A stretch of DNA of 42,471 nt, from positions 1 through 42,471 of the forward strand of contig JABHLR010000008.1 in assembly GCA_018693315.1 (NCBI GenBank), read 5' to 3'. The position numbers and the translations under genes are program-made. The notes under the pieces are model-generated. The model worked only from the letters and a program-made list of their open reading frames with translations. It was not told the origin of the DNA and searched no databases. Positions 23,263 through 31,395 of the stretch are shown here, one piece after another. The stretch is from an archaeon (lineage in GTDB: Archaea > Nanobdellota > Nanobdellia > Pacearchaeales > GW2011-AR1). Numbering within the stretch: position 1 is the stretch's first letter; every line of letters begins with the position of its first letter.

Positions 23263-25692
23263 ATGGAATTTGAATTCGTGCCTGTTGATTATGATTATTT
23301 TGATCATGGTGGTCGAAACTATGTACGGTTGATTGGGCGGAATGGGAAGGGGGAGAAGGTTTGTGTTGTTGATTCTTATGAGCCGAATTTTTACTTGATA
23401 TTGAAAGATGGTGCCGACGCTGATAAGATTGTTAAGAAGATTTCTAAGATTTCGGTTGAGAAGGGGTCGCGTGTTACGAAGATTGAGAAAACTGAGATTT
23501 TGGATAAGAAATATTTGGGAAAGGATGTTAAGGCTATTCGGGTTTATGTAACGAATCATAAGGACGCGCATGATGTGGCGTCTGAGATTGGGGATATGGA
23601 TGAGATTGAGAAGCGGCGTGAGTATGATGTTCCGATTATTACGAAGTATATTAAGGAGAATGGGGTTGAGCCGTTGAAGTGGTATACCGTTGATGCGGAG
23701 GCTGAGGAAGAGTGGATGATGGATGATATTGATTGTTTTCGTGCTAAAAAAATTTCTTTGGTTTCTGAGCAGAAAAAATTTGTTCCGAAGATTTTGGCTT
23801 ATGATATTGAGACTAGTGAGCGGGAGATTGGTAAGGGCGAGATTTTGATGGTGTCGCTTGTTGGTGAGGGTATACGTAAAGTTCTGACTTGGAAAAAGTG
23901 TAAGGGTGCTGGGGATTATGTTGAGTTTTTTGATGATGAGGCTGATATGCTTGAGAAGTTTGTGGAGTATGTTAATGATTATGGGCCTGATGTTTTGACT
24001 GGTTATTTTTCTGATGGTTTTGATTTGCCTTATTTGAAAGCGAGGGCTGATGTGAATAAAGTTAATTTGAGTTTGGGCGTGACTGGTCGAGCTCCTAGTT
24101 TTACGAGAGGTCGAATTCCTTCCGGGAAGATTGCTGGGATTGTTCATGTTGATTTGTATCGTTTTATCGACGCTGTTTTTTCGCAGTACTTGCAAAGTGA
24201 AACTTTGAGTTTGAATGAGGTCGCAAAGGAATTGGTTGGCGAAGAGAAGGAGGATTTTGATTTTGTAAAGTTGGGGAACATGAAAGAATCGGATTGGTGT
24301 GATTTTTTTTCTTATAACTTGCAGGATTCGGCTGTGACTTTGAAGTTGGCTGAGAAAATTTGGCCTGATGTTTATGAGTTTTGTCAGATTGTTAAGGAAC
24401 CGGCTTTTGATATTACGAGGGATCGGATGGCGACGCATGTTGAGAATCATATTTTGCATAATCTTGATCGGTTTGACGAGATTGCGGAGAAGCGGCCGAT
24501 GCATAATGAGATTGGGGAGCGACGGGCGAAGGGGAAGTTTGAGGGTGCGTTTGTTTTTGAGCCGAAGCCGGGGTTGTATAATGATTTAGTTATGTTTGAT
24601 TTTACTTCGATGCATGCGAGTATTATTGTTTCGTTTAATCTTTCGAAGGCGACTTTTAGCGAAGATGGCGGTAAGGGTTTTCATGAGTCGCCTGAGTTTG
24701 ATTTGGATAGTAGGAAGCGGAAAGTTTATTTTGCGGATAAGCCTGGGTTTTTCTCGACGCTGTTGTCTGAGGTTGTTGATAAGCGGAAGAAGTATAAGAA
24801 GGAATATAATGCTGATAAGAATGCGATGACGAAGGCTCGGTCGAATGCTTACAAGCTTTTGGCGAATGCGACTTTTGGTTATCAGGGATTTTTTGGTGCG
24901 AGGTATTATTCGCGTGAGGCTGCGGCTGCGACTTTGGCTTTTGTTCGGAAATATACTCATGATACCATGGATAAGGTTACGAATGCCGGGTATACCATTA
25001 TTTATGGGGATACTGATTCGATCGCGTTTTTGCAGAATGGGAAAAGCAAGGATGAGATTATGAAATTTTTGGGTGAGATTAATAGTGATTTGCCTGGGAT
25101 TATGGAGTTGGACTTGGAAGATTTTTATTCTCGTGGATTGTTTGTTGCGAAGAGAGGGGCTACTACTGGGGCGAAGAAGAAGTATGCTTTGGTTGATCAA
25201 GAGGGGAAGATTAAGATTCGTGGGTTTGAAACTGTGCGGCGGGATTGGTGTCGGTTGACTCGGAATTTGCAGAGTGATATTTTGGGGAAGATTATGAAGG
25301 ATGGGGATGAGAAGGAGTCGTTGAAGATGTTGAAAGATGTTGTTAAGAAATTGAAGGGTCGTGATGTTGATATGGAGGACTTGATGATTCGGACTCAGTT
25401 GCGTCGGCCGATTAGTGAATATGTTGCTCAGGGTCCTCATGTTATTGCTGCGAAGAAAATGGAGCAGAGTGGAATTTCTGTGTCGACTGGGATGTTGATT
25501 GAGTATTTTGTTGGGGAGGGTAGTGGTAAGCGAGTAGGTGACAGGGTTTATTTGGCGGGGGAGAGTGTGAAGTATGATATTGATTATTATATGAAGAATC
25601 AGATTCTGCCGGCGGTTGAGAATATTTTTGATGTATTTGGTGTTGATGCTTCGGCGGTTGCTGATGGGGAAAGCCAGAAGAAGTTGTTTTAG
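23263..25692 (+). CDS. polB: Family B DNA polymerase with 3'-5' exonuclease
   Basis: An 809-residue replicative-type polymerase. Exonuclease motifs: Asp181 and Glu183 (AYDIETSE), Asp254 (FSDGFDLPYL) and Asp355 (YNLQDSAVT). Polymerase motifs: A with Asp446 (DFTSMHASII), B (KLLANATFGYQGF) and C with Asp583 and Asp585 (YGDTDS). Two motif residues are unusual: the steric-gate Tyr of motif A (SLYPS in most homologues) is His451, and the Asn of exonuclease motif II is replaced by Phe. The C-terminus SQKKLF resembles a shortened PCNA-interacting peptide. Three hairpins follow the stop. Confidence 0.97.
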   Translation: MEFEFVPVDYDYFDHGGRNYVRLIGRNGKGEKVCVVDSYEPNFYLILKDGADADKIVKKISKISVEKGSRVTKIEKTEILDKKYLGKDVKAIRVYVTNHKDAHDVASEIGDMDEIEKRREYDVPIITKYIKENGVEPLKWYTVDAEAEEEWMMDDIDCFRAKKISLVSEQKKFVPKILAYDIETSEREIGKGEILMVSLVGEGIRKVLTWKKCKGAGDYVEFFDDEADMLEKFVEYVNDYGPDVLTGYFSDGFDLPYLKARADVNKVNLSLGVTGRAPSFTRGRIPSGKIAGIVHVDLYRFIDAVFSQYLQSETLSLNEVAKELVGEEKEDFDFVKLGNMKESDWCDFFSYNLQDSAVTLKLAEKIWPDVYEFCQIVKEPAFDITRDRMATHVENHILHNLDRFDEIAEKRPMHNEIGERRAKGKFEGAFVFEPKPGLYNDLVMFDFTSMHASIIVSFNLSKATFSEDGGKGFHESPEFDLDSRKRKVYFADKPGFFSTLLSEVVDKRKKYKKEYNADKNAMTKARSNAYKLLANATFGYQGFFGARYYSREAAAATLAFVRKYTHDTMDKVTNAGYTIIYGDTDSIAFLQNGKSKDEIMKFLGEINSDLPGIMELDLEDFYSRGLFVAKRGATTGAKKKYALVDQEGKIKIRGFETVRRDWCRLTRNLQSDILGKIMKDGDEKESLKMLKDVVKKLKGRDVDMEDLMIRTQLRRPISEYVAQGPHVIAAKKMEQSGISVSTGMLIEYFVGEGSGKRVGDRVYLAGESVKYDIDYYMKNQILPAVENIFDVFGVDASAVADGESQKKLF

Positions 25693-25698
25693 GTCAAC

Positions 25699-25780
25699 AT
25701 TTTCGCTGGTGCGAAAATCGTTGGGGGAAGTCTGCAGACTTCCGGGGGATAGCTCCCAAGAGTAAATCTTGTACGCTATC
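25699..25780. terminator. Cluster of three hairpins after polB
   Basis: Hairpin 1: ATTTTCGC and GCGAAAAT around TGGT (25699-25718). Hairpin 2: the 18-bp perfect palindrome GGAAGTCTGCAGACTTCC (25726-25743). Hairpin 3: GATAGC (25748-25753) with GCTATC (25775-25780), enclosing CAAGA (25757-25761) and TCTTG (25767-25771) around GTAAA. G runs join them and a T-rich stretch follows. It could end the polB transcript or be a small RNA. Confidence 0.5.
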
Positions 25781-25839
25781 TTATTTATTATTTTGGTTGC
25801 GAGGTTGTTGTAACTTAGTAGTAGTTAATTATAGAAAGG

Positions 25840-25847
25840 TTTATATA
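25840..25847 (+). promoter_or_regulatory. TATA element for the gene at 25869
   Basis: TTTATATA lies 29 nt before the ATG at 25869, downstream of the longer frame's start at 25797. Confidence 0.65.
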
Positions 25848-25868
25848 GTCTTATTTGTATTTGTTGGT

Positions 25869-26303
25869 ATGACAACAGCAATTGCTAGGGCGTATACTGG
25901 AAGAGGACTTGATGTTGAAGGTATTTCTATTTTTGATACTGCTGATATTGATGAGGCACCTAATATTGCTAGTATTAGAGTTTATGGTCATGGCAAGGAT
26001 CCTGAGAATGGTGATAATATTGTGTTGCATAGTCGGGATAAGAAGTATGCGTTTTTGGTAAGTTTGGGGCATGGTGTGGCAACTATTCACGACCCTAGTA
26101 TTCATGAAGGTAAGCATAATTCGTGGAATGGTTTGGGTGGTGCTATGTATAGTTTTGACAGATGTGGTTCTGGAGGTCCGGTAAAGCGTGTCGGAAATTG
26201 GTTTGATATGACTTTGCATGCCGATGCAGACAATATTCCTTATTGTACTCCCGAGAGACTCAGAAGGGACTTGAAAAATACTAATAGATCTCATTTGTTG
26301 TAG
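25869..26303 (+). CDS. Protein of unknown function
   Basis: A 144-residue soluble protein rich in Asp, Gly and His. It looks mostly beta-stranded (ASIRVYGHG, DNIVLHSRDKKYAFLVSLGHGVATIHD) with a conserved-looking core SWNGLGGAMYSFDRCGSGGP. His and Asp residues could bind a metal, but no known motif is visible. It has its own promoter and no informative neighbour. Confidence 0.75.
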   Translation: MTTAIARAYTGRGLDVEGISIFDTADIDEAPNIASIRVYGHGKDPENGDNIVLHSRDKKYAFLVSLGHGVATIHDPSIHEGKHNSWNGLGGAMYSFDRCGSGGPVKRVGNWFDMTLHADADNIPYCTPERLRRDLKNTNRSHLL

Positions 26304-26313
26304 TTTGGTCAAA

Positions 26314-26321
26314 TATAAAAG
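26314..26321 (+). promoter_or_regulatory. TATA element for the gene at 26343
   Basis: TATAAAAG lies 29 nt before the ATG at 26343. Confidence 0.55.
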
Positions 26322-26342
26322 GGTTGTTTGTTTCTTTTTTTT

Positions 26343-26972
26343 ATGAAGTTTACTAGGAGTGATACGATTGCCCATGAGTTGAAGCATCATTTGCCGTTTA
26401 CTTTGGTTGTTAGTTTGTTGGCTGGGGTTTTTGTTGCGATTGCTTTTTTATTTGACTTGGCTTCGACAGGGATTCTTGTGAATAGTTTTGAGGTGATTCA
26501 TCCTTTGCATATTTTGGTTTCGGCGGCGGCGACTTCAGCTATTTATTATAAATATAAGAGGTCTGTTTTGGGGAGTGTTGGCGTCGGTGTTGTTGGGGCG
26601 ATTTTGATTGGGAGTATTAGTGATGTTTTGTTGCCGTGGGTTGCTGGGAATATTTTTGCTTTGGAGACGGTTTTTCATTTGCCTATTTTTGAGAGTCCGT
26701 TTTTGATTTTAGGTGTTGGAGTTGTTGGAGCTTTGGTTGGGATTTTCTTTGGGTTCTTTAAGTTGACTCATTCATTGCATGTTTTCTTCTCTGTTTTTGC
26801 TAGCTTGCTTTATTTGTTGGCTTTTAGTGTTGCGATGAGTGTGTGGGCTGTGTTGGTGATTTCGCTTGTTGTGTTTTTGGTTGTTTATGTTCCGTGTTGT
26901 ATTAGCGATATTGTTTTTCCGATTTTGTTTATTAGGAAGCCGTGTAAGGATTGTGGGCATTGGCATGACTGA
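26343..26972 (+). CDS. Polytopic membrane protein with His-containing segments
   Basis: A 209-residue protein with about six membrane helices. His residues cluster at the helix edges: HELKHHLPF near the N-terminus, HPLH, FHLP and HSLH further on, and the last residues are CKDCGHWHD. That pattern suggests a metal-binding or metal-transporting role, but I cannot place it in a family. GSISDVLLPW and YVPCCISDIVFP repeat an SD motif in two halves, hinting at an internal repeat. The stop overlaps the first hairpin of the array that follows. Confidence 0.8.
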   Translation: MKFTRSDTIAHELKHHLPFTLVVSLLAGVFVAIAFLFDLASTGILVNSFEVIHPLHILVSAAATSAIYYKYKRSVLGSVGVGVVGAILIGSISDVLLPWVAGNIFALETVFHLPIFESPFLILGVGVVGALVGIFFGFFKLTHSLHVFFSVFASLLYLLAFSVAMSVWAVLVISLVVFLVVYVPCCISDIVFPILFIRKPCKDCGHWHD

Positions 26973-27064
26973 AATCTTCGATTTCAGCGGTGGTAGATGT
27001 TTTGCATCGGTGGTGGGCTTTGCCGGTGGTGGGAAACTTCGTTTCCGGTGGTAGCGCTCTACGC
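26969..27064. repeat. Array of five hairpins joined by GGTGGT linkers
   Basis: Hairpin 1 CTGAAATC-TTC-GATTTCAG (26969-26987), 2 GATG-TTTTG-CATC (26996-27008), 3 GGC-TTT-GCC (27016-27024), 4 GGAAAC-TTC-GTTTCC (27032-27046), 5 GCG-CTCTA-CGC (27054-27064). Between them GGTGGT occurs at 26989, 27009, 27025 and 27047, each followed by A or G. Stems differ in sequence while linkers are constant, the opposite of a normal repeat family. It lies between convergent genes. Confidence 0.75.
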
Positions 27065-27095
27065 GGGAATTGGCGGCTTAAAAAACCTTAATGCG

Positions 27096-28214
27096 TTAAA
27101 ACTTGTGTTGGATGTAATCTACTAATGCTTCGCCTTCGAGCCTTATGCTTGCTGCTCCGTTTCTGACGAAGAACTGCTGTTCATTGTTAAATTTTAGGAA
27201 GACTCTTTTTTTGCTTTCTTTACATTTTATTCTTAAGATTTTTTTGTCGGTGATTGGGATGATTTCGAATTTGATGAATGGGAGGTATTCGTTTCCGATG
27301 TGGCTTTTTATTAGGTTTGTTAGGTGGAGCCCTAGCTTGTCGTCGCTTTGGAATCCGTCTGCTTCGAGTCCGAGGATGTGTCCTCCGTCGTTTACTCCGA
27401 CCAGTAAGTTTCCGCCGCTTGTATTTAGGAATGCCGTTATTGTTTTTAGAACGCTGTGTTCCATTCGTCTGTCGAATTCTTTTGTGTGGAGATTTGTTCT
27501 AAAGCTTGATTTGAATTCTATTGTTTCTGATTCTCCTTTGTTGATTATTTCTATTGCTTTTTTGCTTTGTGATATTTTTCTTTTTGGGCCGAAGAGTCCG
27601 ATGTTTCTTTTTGATAGTCTTGTTATGAATGTGCTGATTAGGATTTCTTTGTCTTTTTTTATGTAAATGTAGCCGACTGTCGACACGATTAGTGCGCCAA
27701 TTGCGTTGACGACTTGGTCCATCATTGTGTCTGCGAGGCTTGGTTGAAGTCCTGATTGAATTATTGCGTCTATTACGAATTCTGTTATTTCCCAGACTGC
27801 GCCGGCTGCAACCGCGAAGCAAAATGTTAGGATTGCTATGAAGAGTGGGTTTGTGTCGATTCGGTTTTCTTTGTAGAGGACGTAGAGGATGCTGAGAGCG
27901 GTGAGGCTTAGGATTAGGGATGCGATGAGAGTGAGTGTTGTGTCCCACCACCAGACTTGAGAGAATGTTCTGACTTCGCCGAGAAATAGGATTCCGTAGA
28001 TGAACATTAAAACTAGGACTTCGAATTTTGCTGGTATACTTATTTTGAAATATTTGTGGAGAATCGCCGGGAGGAATGTTATTATGATTGCGACGATTGA
28101 GAAAAATTCGACGATGACGCTTTCTGTCATGAGTGCGCTTATGAAAATTAGGACTAGGACTAGTCTTATTGAGTTGATTATTATTGAATGGACGCCGTGG
28201 GTTTTTTTGCTCAT
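27096..28214 (-). CDS. Membrane YjdF/DUF2238-like domain fused to Schlafen AlbA_2-like domain
   Basis: A 372-residue two-part protein. Residues 1-190 are a membrane domain of about six helices with YjdF/DUF2238-like signatures (FSQVWWWDTTLTLIAS, AAGAVWEITEFVIDA, LADTMMDQVVNAIGALI). Residues 226-360 are a Schlafen-type AlbA_2 domain: ESETIEFKSSF with Glu228, Glu233 and Lys235, then KTITAFLNTSGGNLLVGVNDGGHILGLE. Such domains occur in tRNA/RNA nucleases and in transcription regulators. Tethering one to the membrane is unusual. The start fits the local promoter rule. No toxin or defence partner is adjacent. Confidence 0.88.
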   Translation of the reverse strand: MSKKTHGVHSIIINSIRLVLVLIFISALMTESVIVEFFSIVAIIITFLPAILHKYFKISIPAKFEVLVLMFIYGILFLGEVRTFSQVWWWDTTLTLIASLILSLTALSILYVLYKENRIDTNPLFIAILTFCFAVAAGAVWEITEFVIDAIIQSGLQPSLADTMMDQVVNAIGALIVSTVGYIYIKKDKEILISTFITRLSKRNIGLFGPKRKISQSKKAIEIINKGESETIEFKSSFRTNLHTKEFDRRMEHSVLKTITAFLNTSGGNLLVGVNDGGHILGLEADGFQSDDKLGLHLTNLIKSHIGNEYLPFIKFEIIPITDKKILRIKCKESKKRVFLKFNNEQQFFVRNGAASIRLEGEALVDYIQHKF

Positions 28215-28235
28215 GTTAATTTCTGTTGAATGGTG

Positions 28236-28243
28236 TTAATAAA
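28236..28243 (-). promoter_or_regulatory. TATA element for the YjdF-Schlafen gene
   Basis: Minus-strand TTTATTAA lies 29 nt before the ATG at 28214. Confidence 0.5.
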
Positions 28244-28259
28244 TTCTGTTATGATGTAG

Positions 28260-28267
28260 TTTATATA
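28260..28267 (+). promoter_or_regulatory. TATA element for the NSUN methyltransferase operon
   Basis: TTTATATA lies 29 nt before the ATG at 28289; the longer frame from 28226 begins upstream of it. Confidence 0.65.
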
Positions 28268-28288
28268 TGGGAAATTCGTTATTTTTTT

Positions 28289-29296
28289 ATGGACAAGAAG
28301 AAAGATTATTCGAAGTATTTGAAAGAGAAGTTTCCGGCGAAGGAAGGATTTGTCGAGAGAATGGAAACTTTGCTTGGGAAAAAAGAAGCTAAGGAATTTT
28401 TTGATATTTCGTATACGAAGACGCCGAGTTCGATTAGGTGTAATACTTTGAAGATTAGTGTTGAAGATTTGCTGAAGAGGTTGAAGGCTTATGGGTGGAA
28501 GGTTCGGCAGCCGTTTAAGGAATTTCCTGAGGTTATGATTATTGATTCGAAGTTGATGCCTGGTGAGATTGGGAACGCGAAGGAACATTTGCTTGGGTAT
28601 TATTATGTGCAGGAGATTAGTTCGATGTTGCCGATGTTGGTTTTGAAACCTGAGGCTGGGGATTTTGTTTTGGACTTGTGTGCTTCGCCAGGCTCGAAGA
28701 CTACGCAGGCTGCGGCGATGATGGAGAATGATGGGACGATTATTGCGAATGAGATTTCGATGGGTCGAATTGGTATACTGAATTCTAATCTTGAGAGGTG
28801 CGGTGTTATGAATGCGATTGTGACACGGAAGGAAGGTGTTGCTTTGTGTGAGAGGTTTTTGAAGAAGTCGCAGTTTAAGTTCGATAAGATTTTGGTTGAT
28901 GCGCCGTGTTCTGGTGAGGGTACATTAAGGAAATCGCCGAAGACTTTTCAGATGTGGAATATTCATATGATAAAGAAGATTGCTTCTACTCAGAGGCGGT
29001 TGGCTGAGGCTGCTGTGAAGTTGTTGAAGGTTGGTGGGACGATGATTTATTCGACTTGTACTTTGGCGCCGGAGGAGGATGAGATGATTGTGGATCATTT
29101 GATTAGGAATTTTGATGTTGAGATTGAGCAAGTCAAGTTGCCGTTGAAGTTTAGGTGTGGGGTTTGCGAATGGGAAGGGAAGGAACTTTCTGGAGAGGTT
29201 AAGAAGTGTTTGAGGTTGTATCCGCAGGACAATAATACTGATGGGTTTTTTGTTTCGAAGATTATTAAGAAAAGTGAGAAGGGGTGTGGGTTATGA
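28289..29296 (+). CDS. NOL1/NOP2/Sun (NSUN) family RNA m5C methyltransferase
   Basis: A 335-residue SAM-dependent cytosine-5 RNA methyltransferase. SAM-binding motif I is DLCASPGSKTTQ. The two catalytic Cys lie in DAPCSGEGTLR (motif IV) and YSTCTLAPEEDE (motif VI). The substrate is tRNA or rRNA; I cannot tell which. The stop overlaps the ATG of the next gene (ATGA at 29293), a PUA-like protein that probably helps bind RNA. Confidence 0.95.
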   Translation: MDKKKDYSKYLKEKFPAKEGFVERMETLLGKKEAKEFFDISYTKTPSSIRCNTLKISVEDLLKRLKAYGWKVRQPFKEFPEVMIIDSKLMPGEIGNAKEHLLGYYYVQEISSMLPMLVLKPEAGDFVLDLCASPGSKTTQAAAMMENDGTIIANEISMGRIGILNSNLERCGVMNAIVTRKEGVALCERFLKKSQFKFDKILVDAPCSGEGTLRKSPKTFQMWNIHMIKKIASTQRRLAEAAVKLLKVGGTMIYSTCTLAPEEDEMIVDHLIRNFDVEIEQVKLPLKFRCGVCEWEGKELSGEVKKCLRLYPQDNNTDGFFVSKIIKKSEKGCGL

Positions 29297-29775
29297 AGAT
29301 ACAGATTTTGAATAATGCGAAGAAGAAAAAGATCGTGGCGGAGCTTGCGAATTTGGGAATGGAGAAGATTCCGGAGTTGTTGGTGCGGACTGGGAAGGAA
29401 AGGATTCGGGCTTATTCTGGGGATTTGTCGACGGAGCAGATTATGGAGATTTGGAGGATGTTGCCGATTGAAAGTATTGGGGTTTATGCTGGGAAGGAGA
29501 GGATTAGTCGGAATGGTGTTCGAGAGGTTAGGCTGAGTGTTGATGGGATGCATGTTTGGAAGGAGCAACTTACTGAGAGGGTTTTTGTTTTGAGCGAGGA
29601 GCAGGAGAAGGAATGGTTTTTGGGGAAGAATATTGAGCTGGATGATGATCAGGGATTTGGTGCTGGATTTGTTAATGTGAAAGCTGGCGAGGATTTTGTT
29701 GGGATGGGGAGGATTGGGGTTGATGGGGATATGTTGTATAATTTTTTGCCTAAGGAAAGAAGGCGTAGGAATTAG
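29293..29775 (+). CDS. PUA-like RNA-binding partner of the NSUN methyltransferase
   Basis: A 160-residue basic protein. The N-terminal half (KIPELLVRTGKERIRAYSGDL, IEIWRMLPIESIGVYAG) and C-terminal half (VNVKAGEDFVGMGRIGVDGDMLYNFLPKERRRRN) resemble PUA/Nip7-type RNA-binding folds, especially the closing hairpin GMGRIGVDGD. Translational coupling to the methyltransferase supports a joint role in RNA modification. The exact family is not certain from sequence alone. Confidence 0.82.
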   Translation: MKIQILNNAKKKKIVAELANLGMEKIPELLVRTGKERIRAYSGDLSTEQIMEIWRMLPIESIGVYAGKERISRNGVREVRLSVDGMHVWKEQLTERVFVLSEEQEKEWFLGKNIELDDDQGFGAGFVNVKAGEDFVGMGRIGVDGDMLYNFLPKERRRRN

Positions 29776-29794
29776 GTATACCGTTTTAGAAAGG

Positions 29795-29802
29795 CATAAA
29801 TA
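29795..29802 (+). promoter_or_regulatory. TATA element for the gene at 29824
   Basis: CATAAATA lies 29 nt before the ATG at 29824. Confidence 0.5.
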
Positions 29803-29823
29803 TGGTGATTTTTTGGTTGTATT

Positions 29824-30495
29824 ATGAGATTTTGGAGAAAGAGTTCGAGCAATGTTGAAGAGCCTGGGCTTAGAGAAAGATTGGATGAGGCAGAGGGGGC
29901 TTTGGAGGCTGAGCAGAGACATAATGCTAGGATGTTGGTGGGGTTGAGAAATGAGATGCAGGGGAAGATTGATGGTGTTGTTGCGACCCATGAGGCGTTG
30001 AATTCTGCTCTGCTTAAGCGAGTTGCCCCAAAGATGAAGCAAAGTGTTTTGGCTAATTATGTTCCGAATAGTGTTGCTCTTAGATATTGTCTTCCTATAA
30101 TGGCTCGAACTGATAAGGATTTTGGTAGGGCTCCTGTTGCGGCTGTGTCTGGTGATGAGGTGGTTTATCGTGCGAATAGTTTTGACAAAAGATGTTCTTT
30201 GGTTGGTGATGAGCTTGTTAATTTGATTAGGTCTGCGGTAATGAGTGAGGATTTTGATTCTAGGAAGGAGTACAAGATTTTGCGTGGTGGATGTGAGTTG
30301 TTTGTTAGTTCTTTGCCTTCTGCCTATGCTTCAGCAGAGGTGACCGATTCGTATTTGATTAGAATGGTTCCTTTGGCGGCTGGGAGGAAGAGGTATGGTG
30401 AGCTCGGGAAGGCGGCTGTTGCTCATATTAAGAAAGCTGTGAGAAAGGTTATTACTCCAAATGTGGAAACCGGAGGTGCTTATGCAACAGAGTGA
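29824..30495 (+). CDS. Protein of unknown function with N-terminal coiled coil
   Basis: A 223-residue protein. After a basic start (MRFWRKSSS), residues 15-60 are likely coiled coil (LRERLDEAEGALEAEQRHNARM). The rest is an unrecognised mixed domain (PIMARTDKDFGRAPVAAVSGDEVVYRANS, SYLIRMVPLAAGRKRYGELGKAA). It overlaps the methionine aminopeptidase gene by 14 bp and forms an operon with it, which says little about its job. Confidence 0.78.
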   Translation: MRFWRKSSSNVEEPGLRERLDEAEGALEAEQRHNARMLVGLRNEMQGKIDGVVATHEALNSALLKRVAPKMKQSVLANYVPNSVALRYCLPIMARTDKDFGRAPVAAVSGDEVVYRANSFDKRCSLVGDELVNLIRSAVMSEDFDSRKEYKILRGGCELFVSSLPSAYASAEVTDSYLIRMVPLAAGRKRYGELGKAAVAHIKKAVRKVITPNVETGGAYATE

Positions 30496-31393
30496 ATTTG
30501 ATTCGTATGTGAAGGCTGGGGAAATTTCTAAGGAAATTAAGAAATTTGCGCGGGGTTTGATTAAGCCTGGGATTAAGTTGATTGATGTGGCCGAGGCTGT
30601 GGATGCTAAGATTTTTGAGCTTGGTGGGGTGCCGGCGTTTCCTGTGAATTTGAGTTTGAATGAGGTTGCTGCGCATTATACGCCTGCGCCTGGTGATGAT
30701 AAGGTTGCTGAGGGAATCTTAAAAGTTGATTTGGGTGTTGCTGTTGATGGGTTTATTGCTGATACTGCTTTTAGTGTTGATCTTACAGAAGATGGGGAGT
30801 ATAAGGAAATGATTGAGCTGAATGAGAAGATTTTGTCTGATGTTACGGAGATTGTGAAGCCTGGGGTTTTGGCTAAGGATGTTGGAGATAAGGTTCAGGA
30901 TACGCTTGAAGAATGGAATAGTGAGAAGGATTCTTCGTTTGCTGTGATTAAGAGTTTGTCGGGGCATGCGTTGGGGAAGGATAGTATTCATGCGGGGTTG
31001 ACGATTTCGAATTATAGGAATGAGAATGGGGCTGAGCTTGATGGGGCTTTCGCGATTGAACCGTTTGTGACGACTGGTGTTGGGGATATTTACGAGGGGC
31101 CGACTGGTGGGATTTATGTTTTGCAGAGTGATGAGAATGTTAGAGATAGGGATGCTCGTGAGGTTTTGAAATTTATTAAGGAAACTTTTGTTACTCGTCC
31201 GTTTTGTTTGAGGTTTTTGGTTGGTGAGTTCGATATGAGTTTGAATAAATTGAAGTTGATTTTGAAGGGGATGGTTAAGCGTGGGATTTTGCATGAGTAT
31301 CCGATGTTGATTGAGAAGAGTAAAGGTCCTGTTAGTCAGGCCGAGAATACTTTTGTGATTAGGGATGATAGTGTTGTTTGTACGACTGGGTAA
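30482..31393 (+). CDS. map: Methionine aminopeptidase, type 2
   Basis: A 303-residue enzyme that removes the initiator Met from new proteins. All metal ligands are present: Asp83, Asp94, His162 (SGHALG), Glu193 (AIEPF) and Glu288 (QAENTF); His65 (HYTP) is the conserved catalytic His. The roughly 60-residue insertion after SGH marks it as type 2, as in archaea and eukaryotes. The start at 30482 is fixed by GGAGGTG at 30472-30478; the longer frame from 30461 would start before it. It relies on this Shine-Dalgarno site because it is inside an operon. Confidence 0.96.
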   Translation: MQQSEFDSYVKAGEISKEIKKFARGLIKPGIKLIDVAEAVDAKIFELGGVPAFPVNLSLNEVAAHYTPAPGDDKVAEGILKVDLGVAVDGFIADTAFSVDLTEDGEYKEMIELNEKILSDVTEIVKPGVLAKDVGDKVQDTLEEWNSEKDSSFAVIKSLSGHALGKDSIHAGLTISNYRNENGAELDGAFAIEPFVTTGVGDIYEGPTGGIYVLQSDENVRDRDAREVLKFIKETFVTRPFCLRFLVGEFDMSLNKLKLILKGMVKRGILHEYPMLIEKSKGPVSQAENTFVIRDDSVVCTTG

Positions 31394-31395
31394 TT

